Source: ZC4RG30 sp965652645 (GTDB lineage: Bacteria; Pseudomonadota; Gammaproteobacteria; Steroidobacterales; Steroidobacteraceae). Taken from it: DNA of 64,000 bases. Below are positions 41,272-50,527 of the stretch, one piece after another. The translations under genes were made by a program, and so were the position numbers. Each line of letters opens with the position of its first letter. Position 1 is the stretch's first letter. The stretch lies in assembly GCA_965652645.1 (NCBI GenBank), contig CBFGXE010000004.1:1-64000 (forward strand), in the 5' to 3' direction. A model generated the notes under the pieces. The model was not told the origin of the DNA and did no database searches. It saw only the letters and a program-made list of their open reading frames with translations.

Positions 41272-42288
41272 ATGCCGGACCTATCCCGACCCGCCCCCGA
41301 CCTGCGCGCGGAGCGCGCCCTGGTCGATGCCGGAAGGCGCGCACTCGAGGTGGAGACGCGCGCGCTGGCGGCGCTGCCGGCGCGCGTCGGTGCCGCCTTC
41401 GCCCGCGCCTGCAGGCTGTGCCTGGACGCCACCACGCCACCGGCCGCAGGGCGCGTGGTGGTCAGCGGCCTGGGCAAGTCCGGCCACGTGGGCAACAAGA
41501 TCGCCGCCACGCTGGCCAGCACCGGCACCAGTGCCTTCTTCCTGCATGCGGCCGAGGCCTTCCATGGCGACCTCGGCATGGTGGTGCGCGGCGACGTGCT
41601 GGTGGCGGTATCGCGGTCGGGCGAGACCCCGGAGATCCTGGCACTGCTGCCCTACATGGCGCGGCTGTCGGTGCCGGTGATCGCGCTGACCGGCAATCCT
41701 TCCTCGACACTGGCGCGCGAGGCCACCGTGCACCTGGACGTCAGCGTGGCGGAGGAAGCCTGCCCGCTGAACCTGGCGCCCACCGCCAGCACGACCGCGG
41801 CGCTGGCCATGGGTGATGCACTGGCCACGGCACTGCTGGAGGCCCGGGGCTTCACGCCCGAGGATTTTGCGCGCTCGCATCCGCGTGGCGCACTGGGGCG
41901 CAGGCTGCTGCACGTGGCCGACGTGATGCGCCGAGGTGACGCGCTGCCGTGCGTGGCAGCGGACGTCACGCTGGCCGAGGGCCTGGCGGAAATGACCCGC
42001 GGCGGCCTGGGCCTCACCGCCGTGACCGATGCGGGGCAGCGCCTGGTCGGCGTGTTCACCGACGGCGACCTGCGCCGCGTGCTGGGCCGCGGCATCGACC
42101 CGGCGGCCACAAGCATCGACGTGGTGATGACGCGTGAACCACGCACCCTGCGCCAGGAACAGCTCGCCGCCGAGGCGGTCAACGACATGCAGGTGCATGC
42201 CGTCACTGCATTGCTCGTGGTGGATGCACAGGGCCGGCTGGTGGGCGCACTGAACATCCACGACCTGCTGCGCGCGGGTGCCGCATGA
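41272..42288 (+). CDS. kdsD: D-arabinose 5-phosphate isomerase KdsD
   Basis: KdsD interconverts ribulose 5-phosphate and arabinose 5-phosphate, the first step of Kdo synthesis. The 338-residue protein has an SIS domain (VVVSGLGKSGHVGNKIAATLASTG, about residues 61-85, then SRSGETPEIL) and two C-terminal CBS motifs (about 210-335). The next gene is lptC after 13 bases, and there is no kdsC between them. It is divergent from ibaG with only 43 bases between the starts. Confidence 0.95.
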   Translation: MPDLSRPAPDLRAERALVDAGRRALEVETRALAALPARVGAAFARACRLCLDATTPPAAGRVVVSGLGKSGHVGNKIAATLASTGTSAFFLHAAEAFHGDLGMVVRGDVLVAVSRSGETPEILALLPYMARLSVPVIALTGNPSSTLAREATVHLDVSVAEEACPLNLAPTASTTAALAMGDALATALLEARGFTPEDFARSHPRGALGRRLLHVADVMRRGDALPCVAADVTLAEGLAEMTRGGLGLTAVTDAGQRLVGVFTDGDLRRVLGRGIDPAATSIDVVMTREPRTLRQEQLAAEAVNDMQVHAVTALLVVDAQGRLVGALNIHDLLRAGAA

Positions 42289-42301
42289 GCGAGGAGTGCA
42301 C

Positions 42302-42871
42302 GTGAAAAGGACCCTCTTTGCGGGGCTGCTGCTTGGCGGCATCGGCGCCGCGGCCTGGTTCGGCGTGGTGCGCGACCCGGTAGAGACCGGGGTCGTCGCG
42401 GAAGCACTGCCGGGGGAGCGGCCGAACTTCGAGGCGCAGGGCGTGGTGCTGCGCCAGCTCGATGCCGAGGGCAGGCTGCAATACGAGCTGGAGGCCGAGC
42501 GCATCGTCCAGCAGGCCAATGGCGACGTGACGGCCGACAGCCTGTCGTTCCATCACCAGCCGCGGCCCGCCTCAGGGGGCAAGGCCCAGCGCTGGAACCT
42601 CACTGCCGAGACCGGCGAGTTTCCCGCCGAGGGCAGCGTCGTCCGGCTGTCCGGCAAGGTGCGCGCGGAGGGTCGGCAGGAGGGGAATGCCACGCCACTG
42701 GTCATCGTCACCGATGCACTCCAGTACGACATGGATCAGGACCTGGTCACGGTGGCGGGAGAGGCGAACATCACCGATGGTCGCAACAACTTCATCGGCC
42801 GCGGCGCGCGCGTGAATATCGCCACCGGTTCGGTCACGATAGAATCCGGTCATGGCAAGATTTCGCTTTGA
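42302..42871 (+). CDS. lptC: LPS export protein LptC
   Basis: LptC is the bitopic inner-membrane protein that passes LPS from LptBFG to LptA. The 189-residue product has an N-terminal membrane helix (about 5-24) and a beta-jellyroll (PNFEAQGVVLRQLDAEGRLQY...). It starts with GTG 42302, supported by GAGGAG at 42291-42296 with a five-base spacer; the longer frame from 42278 overlaps kdsD and is less likely. Its end overlaps lptA by 20 bases. Confidence 0.92.
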   Translation: MKRTLFAGLLLGGIGAAAWFGVVRDPVETGVVAEALPGERPNFEAQGVVLRQLDAEGRLQYELEAERIVQQANGDVTADSLSFHHQPRPASGGKAQRWNLTAETGEFPAEGSVVRLSGKVRAEGRQEGNATPLVIVTDALQYDMDQDLVTVAGEANITDGRNNFIGRGARVNIATGSVTIESGHGKISL

Positions 42872-43483
42872 CGCACGCCGGTCCGCCGGGACGACGCTGA
42901 TTGCGCTGTGCCTGGCAGCGGCGGCTGCCGTGCCCGCGGAACTCACCGGCACCCTGGACATCAAGGGCGCGCAGTTCAGGTTCGGCATCAATGACGACAC
43001 GATCATCGTCGAAGACGCGGAGATCACCCATGGCCGGGACATGTTCATCACGGCCAGGCTTGCCAACCATGTGCAGCGTCCCGGCCGCGTGAACGAGCTC
43101 ACCCTCTCGGGCGGCGTGCACATCACCTACCGTGGCGCCGTGCTCGACGCCGACTCGGCGCTGATCGTGTTCCGCGACCAGAAGCTGCAGTCGGCCAGGG
43201 TGCAGGGCTCGCAGGCCACCTTCTCGCACCAGCCCACGGGCTCCTCGCGCCGCCGGCAGGGGCGCGCAGATGTCATCGAGTTCGACGGCTCCAGCGACCG
43301 CGTGAAGCTGTCGGGCAGTACCTGGTACGAGAATGGCCCGGTGACGTGCAATATCGAGCAGCTGCTCTACGACCTTTCCGACGGCCAGGCGCACACGGCC
43401 ACCGGCAAGGACAAGTGCACGGTGGACCTCGACAGCTCCGGCCACGTGCCGACGCCACGCACTCCCGAACGGAGCACCGCGCA

Positions 43484-43487
<4 letters not shown>
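42852..43487 (+). CDS. lptA: LPS periplasmic bridge protein LptA
   Basis: LptA forms the beta-jellyroll bridge that carries LPS through the periplasm to LptD. The 211-residue protein has a signal peptide (about residues 1-28), an OstA-like domain (VNELTLSGGVHITYRGAVLDADSA, ARVQGSQATF) and a charged tail ending in a Pro/Arg-rich stretch. It overlaps lptC by 20 bases and lptB by four, so the three are translated together. Confidence 0.93.
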
Positions 43488-44260
<773 letters not shown>

Positions 44261-44534
44261 CCGGGCCCGCCGGCAAGCCCTCCCCGCCCTGATCCCTCCC
44301 GGAACGCGGTTTCCGCGACCCCCGTCCCGGCCCTCATGCTGCACATGGACTATCTTTTGCATGGGGCGCTGATAGAGTTTGGATAGACTGGGAAAAAGAC
44401 AGCAGGAGCGGAGTTTTCTTGTCCGGGATGGTTTCCGTGGGTATTGCCAAGCAACTGATATCCAAGGGAATTTTCTTTGATTTCCGCGGCGGTCCCGCCG
44501 CACCCGACCGCCCCCGGCGCGAGCCCGCACCCCC
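44261..44534 (+). other. Non-coding gap before rpoN
   Basis: This 274-base stretch holds no credible gene. It contains a small hairpin CGCGG (44305-44309)/CCGCG (44313-44317) without a T-run. A less GC-rich part (about 44345-44500) includes TTGCAT (44357-44362) and TGGATA (44380-44385) 17 bases apart, a weak promoter candidate. A clear sigma-54 element was not found. It probably carries the rpoN promoter and leader. Confidence 0.45.
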
Positions 44535-45995
44535 ATGCTGAAAGCCTCCCTGCAGCTTCGCCTGGGCCAGCAGCTGACGATGACCCCGCAGCTGCAGCAG
44601 GCCATCAGGCTGCTGCAACTTCCCGCCCTCGAACTGCAGGCGCACATCCGCGAAGTCCTCGAATCCAACGTGATGCTGGAGGCCGAGGAGGAAACCGAAA
44701 CCGCGACCTTCGAGACCCTGGGCGCCGGGCCCAATGAGCGGGAAGCCCCGCAGGGCGACGACCTGGACGGCCCCGTCGACCCCCGTGCCGGGGAGCCGGA
44801 ACCCTCGGTCGAGATCCTCGAGGACACCTGGCAGGAAAACTCTGCCGCCGCGGGCGAGGCTCCCTGGCAGGGCGATGACGACGAACGCCAGCAGGAATAC
44901 GGCGACAGCCGCGGTGAATCCCTGCGCGAGCACCTGGTCTGGCAGCTGGAGATGGCACGACTCACCCCGCGCCAGGTGGCCATCGGCCACGCCATCATCG
45001 ATGCCATCAATGACGACGGCTACCTCACCGATCCCTTCGACGCCATCGCCGCCACGCTGAAGCCGGACATCGAGGCCGGCGACGGCGAGATCGCGCAGAT
45101 GCTGCAGGTGGTGCAGGGCTTCGATCCCCTGGGCGTGGGCGCGCGCAATGTCGGCGAGTGCGTCACGCTGCAGCTGCGGGCGCTGGATCCCGACACCCCG
45201 GGCCTCACCGCCGCCCTGGCCATCGCCGGCGAACACCTTGGCCTGGTGGCCTCGCGCGAGATGAACCAGCTGCGCCGCGTGCTGAAGGCCTCCGACGAAG
45301 AGCTGGAGCAGGCCCTGGCGCTGGTGCGCGGCTGCCACCCCCGTCCGGGCTCCCAGATCAGCTCCGCGGCCCCGGAATACGTAGTTCCCGATGTCTTCGT
45401 GCGGCGAACCGCAAATGGCTGGACGGTGGAGATGAATTCGTCCACGCTTCCAAGGGTGCGGATCAACGAAAGCTACGCCAGCCTGCTCGGGCGTGGTGCC
45501 AGCCACGCCACCATGCGCAGCCAGTTGCAGGAGGCGCGCTGGCTGCTCAAGAGCCTGGAGATCCGCCACGACACGCTGCTGAAGGTCGCCCGTTCAATCG
45601 TCGAGCGCCAGCACGCCTTCCTCGAGCATGGCGAGGAGCACATGCGGCCGATGATCCTGCGCGACATCGCCGCCGCCATCGAGATGCACGAGAGCACGGT
45701 CTCGCGTGTCACCTCCGGCAAATACATGCACACCCCGCGCGGCGTGTTCGAGCTGCGTTATTTCTTCTCCAGCCAGGTGGAAGGCGCCGACGGTTCCGGC
45801 ACCTCCTCCACCGCCATCCGCGCCAAGATCAGGAAGCTGATCCGCGAGGAGACGCCCGGTGCGCCCCTCTCGGACAGCCGGATCGCGGAAATCCTCTCCA
45901 GGGAAGGCATCCCGGTCGCCCGTCGCACGGTTGCCAAGTACCGTGAATCGATGGGAATCGCACCTTCCAACGAGCGCAAGCGTGTTCAAGCGTGA
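44535..45995 (+). CDS. rpoN: RNA polymerase sigma-54 factor
   Basis: RpoN directs transcription from GG-N10-GC promoters with enhancer-binding ATPases. The 486-residue protein has region I rich in Gln and Leu (SLQLRLGQQLTMTPQLQQAIRLL...), an acidic region II (about 55-115), the core-binding domain, and the C-terminal RpoN box ending in ARRTVAKYRE. It follows lptB after a 274-base gap, the usual gammaproteobacterial position. Type IV pili often depend on sigma-54, which connects it to the pil genes at the other end of the window. Confidence 0.97.
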   Translation: MLKASLQLRLGQQLTMTPQLQQAIRLLQLPALELQAHIREVLESNVMLEAEEETETATFETLGAGPNEREAPQGDDLDGPVDPRAGEPEPSVEILEDTWQENSAAAGEAPWQGDDDERQQEYGDSRGESLREHLVWQLEMARLTPRQVAIGHAIIDAINDDGYLTDPFDAIAATLKPDIEAGDGEIAQMLQVVQGFDPLGVGARNVGECVTLQLRALDPDTPGLTAALAIAGEHLGLVASREMNQLRRVLKASDEELEQALALVRGCHPRPGSQISSAAPEYVVPDVFVRRTANGWTVEMNSSTLPRVRINESYASLLGRGASHATMRSQLQEARWLLKSLEIRHDTLLKVARSIVERQHAFLEHGEEHMRPMILRDIAAAIEMHESTVSRVTSGKYMHTPRGVFELRYFFSSQVEGADGSGTSSTAIRAKIRKLIREETPGAPLSDSRIAEILSREGIPVARRTVAKYRESMGIAPSNERKRVQA

Positions 45996-46005
45996 GCAAT
46001 GTGAG

Positions 46006-46014
46006 TAAGGAGGT
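46006..46014 (+). promoter_or_regulatory. Near-perfect Shine-Dalgarno sequence of hpf
   Basis: TAAGGAGGT is complementary to the whole anti-Shine-Dalgarno end of 16S rRNA. It lies four bases before ATG 46019, and decides this start over the in-frame GTG at 45992. It is much stronger than the sites of neighbouring genes. Confidence 0.8.
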
Positions 46015-46018
46015 CGTC

Positions 46019-46336
46019 ATGCAATTGAATCTCAGTGGTCACCACGTAGAGGTCACCGACGCCATGCGTGCCTACGCCGAGAAGCGACTGGATCGCATCC
46101 GCCGACACTTCGAAAAGGTGATCGACGTTCACATGGTGATGTCCGTCGAAAAGAACTCGCACAAGGCGGAGGCCACCGTGCATTGCAGCGGCACCGACAT
46201 CCACGCCGACGCAATCGATACGAACATGTACCGGGCCATCGACGCGCTGGCCGACAAGCTCGACCGCAGCGTGCTCAAGCACAAGGAAAAGCAGCGCGAC
46301 CACCACGCCACGGAGGGCCGGGCGGCACGCCACTAG
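46019..46336 (+). CDS. hpf: Ribosome hibernation promoting factor (short HPF)
   Basis: HPF binds the 30S subunit near the decoding centre and helps make inactive 100S ribosomes in stationary phase. The 105-residue protein has the S30AE/YfiA fold (LNLSGHHVEVTDAMRAYAEKRLDRIRRHF) and lacks the long-form C-terminal domain, so it is the short HPF of gammaproteobacteria. The start is set by the strong ribosome site at 46006. It lies between rpoN and rapZ; the ptsN gene often found here is missing. Confidence 0.94.
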   Translation: MQLNLSGHHVEVTDAMRAYAEKRLDRIRRHFEKVIDVHMVMSVEKNSHKAEATVHCSGTDIHADAIDTNMYRAIDALADKLDRSVLKHKEKQRDHHATEGRAARH

Positions 46337-46369
46337 CGCCTGCGGTTCGCGGGGCTGCCGGAATCCATC

Positions 46370-47269
46370 ATGCGACTGATCGTGGTCAGCGGACTGTCCG
46401 GATCCGGCAAGAGCGTGGCCTTGCACATGCTCGAGGACCTGGACTGGTTCTGCGTCGACAACATCCCGGCGGCTCTGCTGAAGTCCTTCGTCTCCCACAC
46501 GCTGCGCAGCGCCGACGCGCGCTACCAGCGTGTGGCGGTGGGCCTGGATGCCCGCAACACTCCCGAGGAAATCGCCTCCGTACCTGCGCTGCTCGCCGAA
46601 CTGCGCAGCGCCGGCCTGCCCTGCGAGCTGCTGTTCGTCACCGCCTCGGACGAGGCGCTGCTGCGCCGTTATGCCGAGACGCGGCGCAAGCACCCGCTGA
46701 GCCGCGGCGGGGAGGGACTGCGCGCGGCCATCAGGCTGGAGCGCGAGCTGCTCGACCCGGTGGTGCAGGCCGCCACCATGGTGATCGACACTTCCCACAC
46801 CGGCGTGCACGAGCTGCGCGAAATGGTGCGCACGCGGGTGGAGCGGCGCAGCCACCAGCGCCTGTCGCTGCTGTTCCAGTCATTCGGCTTCAAGCACGGC
46901 ATCCCGGGCGATGCCGACTACGTGTTCGATGCGCGCTCGCTGCCCAATCCCTACTGGGAGCCGACGCTTCGTCCACTCACCGGCCGCGACCCGGATGTGG
47001 CGCGCTACCTTGCGGCCGACGCCTCGGTGGTGCGCCTGCAGGAGGACATCGCGCGTTTCGTGGAGGCGCGCGTGCCCGAATACCTGGCCACCAACCGTCG
47101 CTACCTCTCGGTGGCCATCGGCTGCACCGGCGGACAGCATCGCTCGGTCTACCTGGTCGAGACACTTGCCGCGGACTTCGCGCGCCGCCACGACGATGTC
47201 TCGATCCGCCACACCCGGCTTTCCGACGACGGCAGCACGACCCAGCCCGTCCGCATAACCTCCGCCTGA
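46370..47269 (+). CDS. rapZ: RNase adaptor protein RapZ
   Basis: RapZ (YvcJ family) is a nucleotide-binding protein that guides RNase E to the small RNA GlmZ and so tunes glmS and UDP-GlcNAc supply. The 299-residue protein has Walker A GLSGSGKS (residues 8-15), a second conserved motif VIDTSH and the C-terminal FGFKHGIPGDADYVFDARSLPNPYW followed by GCTGGQHRSV. The ATG at 46370 is the first in frame. It probably shares an operon with rpoN and hpf. Confidence 0.95.
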   Translation: MRLIVVSGLSGSGKSVALHMLEDLDWFCVDNIPAALLKSFVSHTLRSADARYQRVAVGLDARNTPEEIASVPALLAELRSAGLPCELLFVTASDEALLRRYAETRRKHPLSRGGEGLRAAIRLERELLDPVVQAATMVIDTSHTGVHELREMVRTRVERRSHQRLSLLFQSFGFKHGIPGDADYVFDARSLPNPYWEPTLRPLTGRDPDVARYLAADASVVRLQEDIARFVEARVPEYLATNRRYLSVAIGCTGGQHRSVYLVETLAADFARRHDDVSIRHTRLSDDGSTTQPVRITSA

Positions 47270-47315
47270 TGCAGCCGGTTCCTGTCCACACGGCGGCACG
47301 CGGGGCCGCCGGCTG

Positions 47316-48389
47316 ATGCGGCTGCTGGACCGCTACATGCGGGCGCTGCGCGAGGAAACGCGCAGCGCGGACCCCGCGCAGCGCGCGGTGGCCGGGCGCC
47401 TGGATGCGCTCGACGCCTGCCTCGACGCCACGCCGCCCCCGGCGCGCTGGCGCCTGAAGCTCGGCATGCTGCGCGGCCGGCAGGCCTATCCTGAGACCTG
47501 CCGCGGGATCTACCTCTGGGGCGGCGTGGGTCGCGGCAAGACCTGGCTGATGGACCTCTTCGCCAGCCACCGCGCCGCCGACTGCCGTCGCCTGCATTTC
47601 CAGCACTTCATGCGCGAGGTGCACGCCCGGCGCCGCGGCCTGGCGGGCAGCGAGCGGCCGCTGGACCGCGTGGCCGCGCACCTGGCGCGCGAGGCGCGCG
47701 TGTGGTGCGTGGACGAATTCATGGTCCACGACATCGGCGATGCCATGATCCTGCATGGCGTGCTCGACGGGCTGTTCAGGCGCGGCGTCGTGCTGGTGCT
47801 GACCAGCAACACGCCGCCGCAGCGCCTGTATGAGGGCGGCCTGCAGCGCGAGCGTTTCCTGCCGGCCATCGCGCTGCTCACGCGCATGCTCGACGTGGTG
47901 GAGATGGGCGCCGGCGATGACTTCCGCATGCGCCAGCTCGACGAGGCGCAGACCTGGTTCCGCAGCGAAGATCCGTCAACGCCGGCGCGCATGCGGGCGC
48001 TGTTCGAGCGCCTCGCCGGCAAGCCGGCCGTGGAAACCGGCGGCAGCCTGCTGGTGGAGGACCGTCCCGTCGCCACGCGCGCGCAGGCCGGCGGCATGGC
48101 CTGGTTCGGCTTCGACGTGTTGTGCGAGGGACCGCGCTCGGCGGATGACTACATCGCCCTGGCGCGCCAGCTGCACACGCTGTTCCTGTCGGGCGTGCCG
48201 GTGTTTGACGGCGGCAATGACGACGCCGCGCGGCGCTTCATCGCCCTCATCGACGAGCTGTACGACCAGCGCGTGAAGCTGGTGGTGGAGGCGGCGGCCG
48301 AGCCGGCAACGCTCTACCGGGGCGAGCGGCTGAAAGGACCCTTCGAACGCACGGCCAGCCGCCTGATCGAGATGCGCAAGGCAGGCTGA
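47316..48389 (+). CDS. zapE: Cell division ATPase ZapE (AFG1-like)
   Basis: ZapE is an AFG1-family ATPase that acts on the Z-ring during late or stress-related division. The 357-residue protein has Walker A GGVGRGKT (residues 69-76), Walker B VWCVDEFMVHDIGDAM and the sensor region VLTSNTPPQRLYEGGLQR. It follows rapZ by 46 bases, and an all-GC hairpin (47291-47311) sits just in front of the ATG. The family match is clear. Confidence 0.92.
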   Translation: MRLLDRYMRALREETRSADPAQRAVAGRLDALDACLDATPPPARWRLKLGMLRGRQAYPETCRGIYLWGGVGRGKTWLMDLFASHRAADCRRLHFQHFMREVHARRRGLAGSERPLDRVAAHLAREARVWCVDEFMVHDIGDAMILHGVLDGLFRRGVVLVLTSNTPPQRLYEGGLQRERFLPAIALLTRMLDVVEMGAGDDFRMRQLDEAQTWFRSEDPSTPARMRALFERLAGKPAVETGGSLLVEDRPVATRAQAGGMAWFGFDVLCEGPRSADDYIALARQLHTLFLSGVPVFDGGNDDAARRFIALIDELYDQRVKLVVEAAAEPATLYRGERLKGPFERTASRLIEMRKAG

Positions 48390-48407
48390 ATCGGTTACTT
48401 TTATGCG

Positions 48408-48426
48408 CCGGACCGCACAGGTCCGG
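48408..48426 (+). promoter_or_regulatory. Stem-loop in the leader of the dehydrogenase operon
   Basis: A perfect seven-base stem CCGGACC (48408-48414) / GGTCCGG (48420-48426) with loop GCACA lies between zapE and the E1 alpha start. No T-run follows. AGGGAG (48435-48440) precedes the TTG start by nine bases and is outside the stem. It may act as a partial terminator of zapE or as a leader structure. Confidence 0.4.
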
Positions 48427-48449
48427 TCCGAACCAGGGAGCTTCGTGCG

Positions 48450-49529
48450 TTGAAGACTGTCGCCGAGTTTGCGATCGGCTACGAGCAGCTGCTCGATCCC
48501 CAGGGCAAGGCCACCGGGGCCCTGCCCGCCTTTGCCGCCGATCGCGGGCAGATGCTGGCCATGTACCGCATGATGGTGCTGTGCCGGCTGTTCGATGCCA
48601 AAGCCATCAACCTGCAGCGCACGGGCAAGCTGGGCACCTACGCACCCTGCACCGGCCATGAGGCCACGCACGTGGGCGTGGGTGCGGCCATGCGCGCCGA
48701 AGACGTGCTGTGCCCCGTGTACCGCGAATACGGCACGCAGCTGTGGCGCGGCGTCACGCTCACCGAGATCCTCACCTACTGGGCCGGCGACGAGCGCGGC
48801 ACGAATTTCACCGGCCCCCGCGAGGACTTCCCCTGGTGCGTGCCCATCGGCTCGCAGACGCCGCACGCGGCCGGCGTGGCCATGGCCTTCCGCATCCGCC
48901 AGCAGCCACGCTGCGCGGTGGCCTACATCGGCGATGGCGGCACCTCGCAGGGCGCCTTCCACGAGGCCGTGAACCTCGCCGGCGCGCAGCAGCTGCCGGC
49001 CGTGTTCGTGATCGTCAACAATGGCTGGGCCATCTCGGTGCCGGCCTCGGCGCAGACCGCCGCGGGCACCTTCGCGCAGAAGGGCCTGGGCAACGGCGTG
49101 CCCGGCATGCAGGTGGACGGCAACGACGTCATCGGCGTGCGCCAGGTGATGGAAGAGGCGCTGGCGCGTGCGCGCCGCGGCGAGGGACCCACCGTGGTGG
49201 AGGCCGTCACCTACCGCCTGAGCGACCACACCACCGCCGACGACGCCAGCCGCTACCGGCCGGCCGCCGAGCTGGAGGCCGCCTGGCAGGTCGAACCGCT
49301 GCTGCGCACCCGCCGCTACATCGAGGCACAGGGCTGGTGGGACGAGGCCGCCGAGACGGCCCTGCGTGGCGAGTGCACGTCCCGGATCGACGAAGCCGTG
49401 CACGCCTACCAGAACCGCACCCCGGTCGACACCGACCACCTGTTCGAACACCTGTTCGCGAACCCGCCCGCGGGGCTCGACGCACAGCGTGAGACCGCCC
49501 GCCGCTACGGCGCGCGCGGCCGCCACTGA
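48450..49529 (+). CDS. pdhA: 2-oxoacid (pyruvate-type) dehydrogenase E1, alpha subunit
   Basis: E1 alpha binds thiamine diphosphate and decarboxylates the 2-oxoacid together with E1 beta. The TPP motif GDG...NN is seen as IGDGGTSQGAFHEAVNLAG...VIVNN (about residues 164-193). The phosphorylation-loop region RLSDHTTADDASRYR is typical. The 359-residue protein starts with TTG 48450, with AGGGAG at a good distance. Branched-chain 2-oxoacid dehydrogenase has a very similar layout, so the substrate is not certain. Confidence 0.85.
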   Translation: MKTVAEFAIGYEQLLDPQGKATGALPAFAADRGQMLAMYRMMVLCRLFDAKAINLQRTGKLGTYAPCTGHEATHVGVGAAMRAEDVLCPVYREYGTQLWRGVTLTEILTYWAGDERGTNFTGPREDFPWCVPIGSQTPHAAGVAMAFRIRQQPRCAVAYIGDGGTSQGAFHEAVNLAGAQQLPAVFVIVNNGWAISVPASAQTAAGTFAQKGLGNGVPGMQVDGNDVIGVRQVMEEALARARRGEGPTVVEAVTYRLSDHTTADDASRYRPAAELEAAWQVEPLLRTRRYIEAQGWWDEAAETALRGECTSRIDEAVHAYQNRTPVDTDHLFEHLFANPPAGLDAQRETARRYGARGRH

Positions 49530-49544
49530 GACACGGCCGGAACC

Positions 49545-50522
49545 ATGCCGCGCGTCACGCTGGTCGAAAGCATCAACCTCGCGCTGGGCCGCGCCCTGGC
49601 GGATGACCCTGATGTGGTCGTGCTGGGCGAGGACGTGGGCGTCAACGGCGGCGTGTTCCGCGCCACGGTGGGACTGCAGGAGCGCTTCGGCGCGCTGCGC
49701 GTGCAGGACACGCCGCTGGCCGAGGGCGTGATCGCCGGCATGTCCATCGGCATGGCCTCGCAGGGCCTGAAGCCCGTGGCCGAGATCCAGTTCATGGGCT
49801 TCCTCTATCCGGCACTGGACCAGATCGCCAACCACATGGCACGGCTGCGCAACCGCACGCGCGGGCGACTGACCTGCCCGGTGGTGATGCGCATGCCGCA
49901 TGGCGGCGGCATCCACGCACCCGAGCACCACTCCGAAAGCCTGGAGGTGCTGCTCTGCCACCACGCCGGCCTGCGCGTGGTCTGCCCCACCACGCCGGCG
50001 CGCGCCTACGGCCTGCTGCTGGCGGCGATCCGCGACCCGGATCCGGTGATTTTCCTCGAGCCCACGCGCCTCTATCGCATGAACAAGCAGGATGTCGTCG
50101 ACGACGGCGTGGCCCTGCCGCTGGATCGTGCCGAGGTGGTGCGCGAGGGCGATGACGTCACGCTGGTCACCTGGGGCGCGATGATCCACGAGACACGCCA
50201 GGCCGCGGAACTGCTGGCGCAGGAAGGCGTGGGCTGCGAGATCATCGACCTCACCTCCCTCTCGCCGATCGACCACGACACCATCCTCGAGTCCGTGTCG
50301 CACACCGGCCGGCTGGTGATCGTGCACGAGGCGGCGCGCAACGCCGGACTCGGCGCCGAGATCGCCGCCACCGTCGCCGAGCAGGCGCTTTACGACCTGC
50401 TGGCCCCGGTCCGGCGCGTGACCGGCTACGATACGGTCATGCCCTACTTCGCCATGGAACGCGCCTATATCCCCGGCGTCGAGCGCATCGCCGACGCCGT
50501 GCGCGACACGTTGCAGGCCTGA
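49545..50522 (+). CDS. pdhB: 2-oxoacid (pyruvate-type) dehydrogenase E1, beta subunit
   Basis: The 325-residue transketolase-like beta subunit completes the E1 heterotetramer. Motifs are VESINLALGRALADDPDVVVLGEDVG at the start, QDTPLAEGVIAGMSIGMA, MPHGGGIHAPEHHSES and the C-terminal transketolase domain (ELLAQEGVGCEIIDLTSLSPID). It starts 15 bases after E1 alpha and five bases before E2, so all three are one operon. Confidence 0.88.
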   Translation: MPRVTLVESINLALGRALADDPDVVVLGEDVGVNGGVFRATVGLQERFGALRVQDTPLAEGVIAGMSIGMASQGLKPVAEIQFMGFLYPALDQIANHMARLRNRTRGRLTCPVVMRMPHGGGIHAPEHHSESLEVLLCHHAGLRVVCPTTPARAYGLLLAAIRDPDPVIFLEPTRLYRMNKQDVVDDGVALPLDRAEVVREGDDVTLVTWGAMIHETRQAAELLAQEGVGCEIIDLTSLSPIDHDTILESVSHTGRLVIVHEAARNAGLGAEIAATVAEQALYDLLAPVRRVTGYDTVMPYFAMERAYIPGVERIADAVRDTLQA

Positions 50523-50527
50523 ACCCG

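Noticed and set aside
42278..42301. GTG 42278 as the lptC start
   Set aside because: It overlaps the kdsD end and lacks a ribosome site, whereas GTG 42302 has GAGGAG five bases upstream.
44345..44500. Less GC-rich stretch before rpoN as a possible small gene or transferred segment
   Set aside because: No start, ribosome site or protein similarity is visible; it is more likely promoter and leader sequence.
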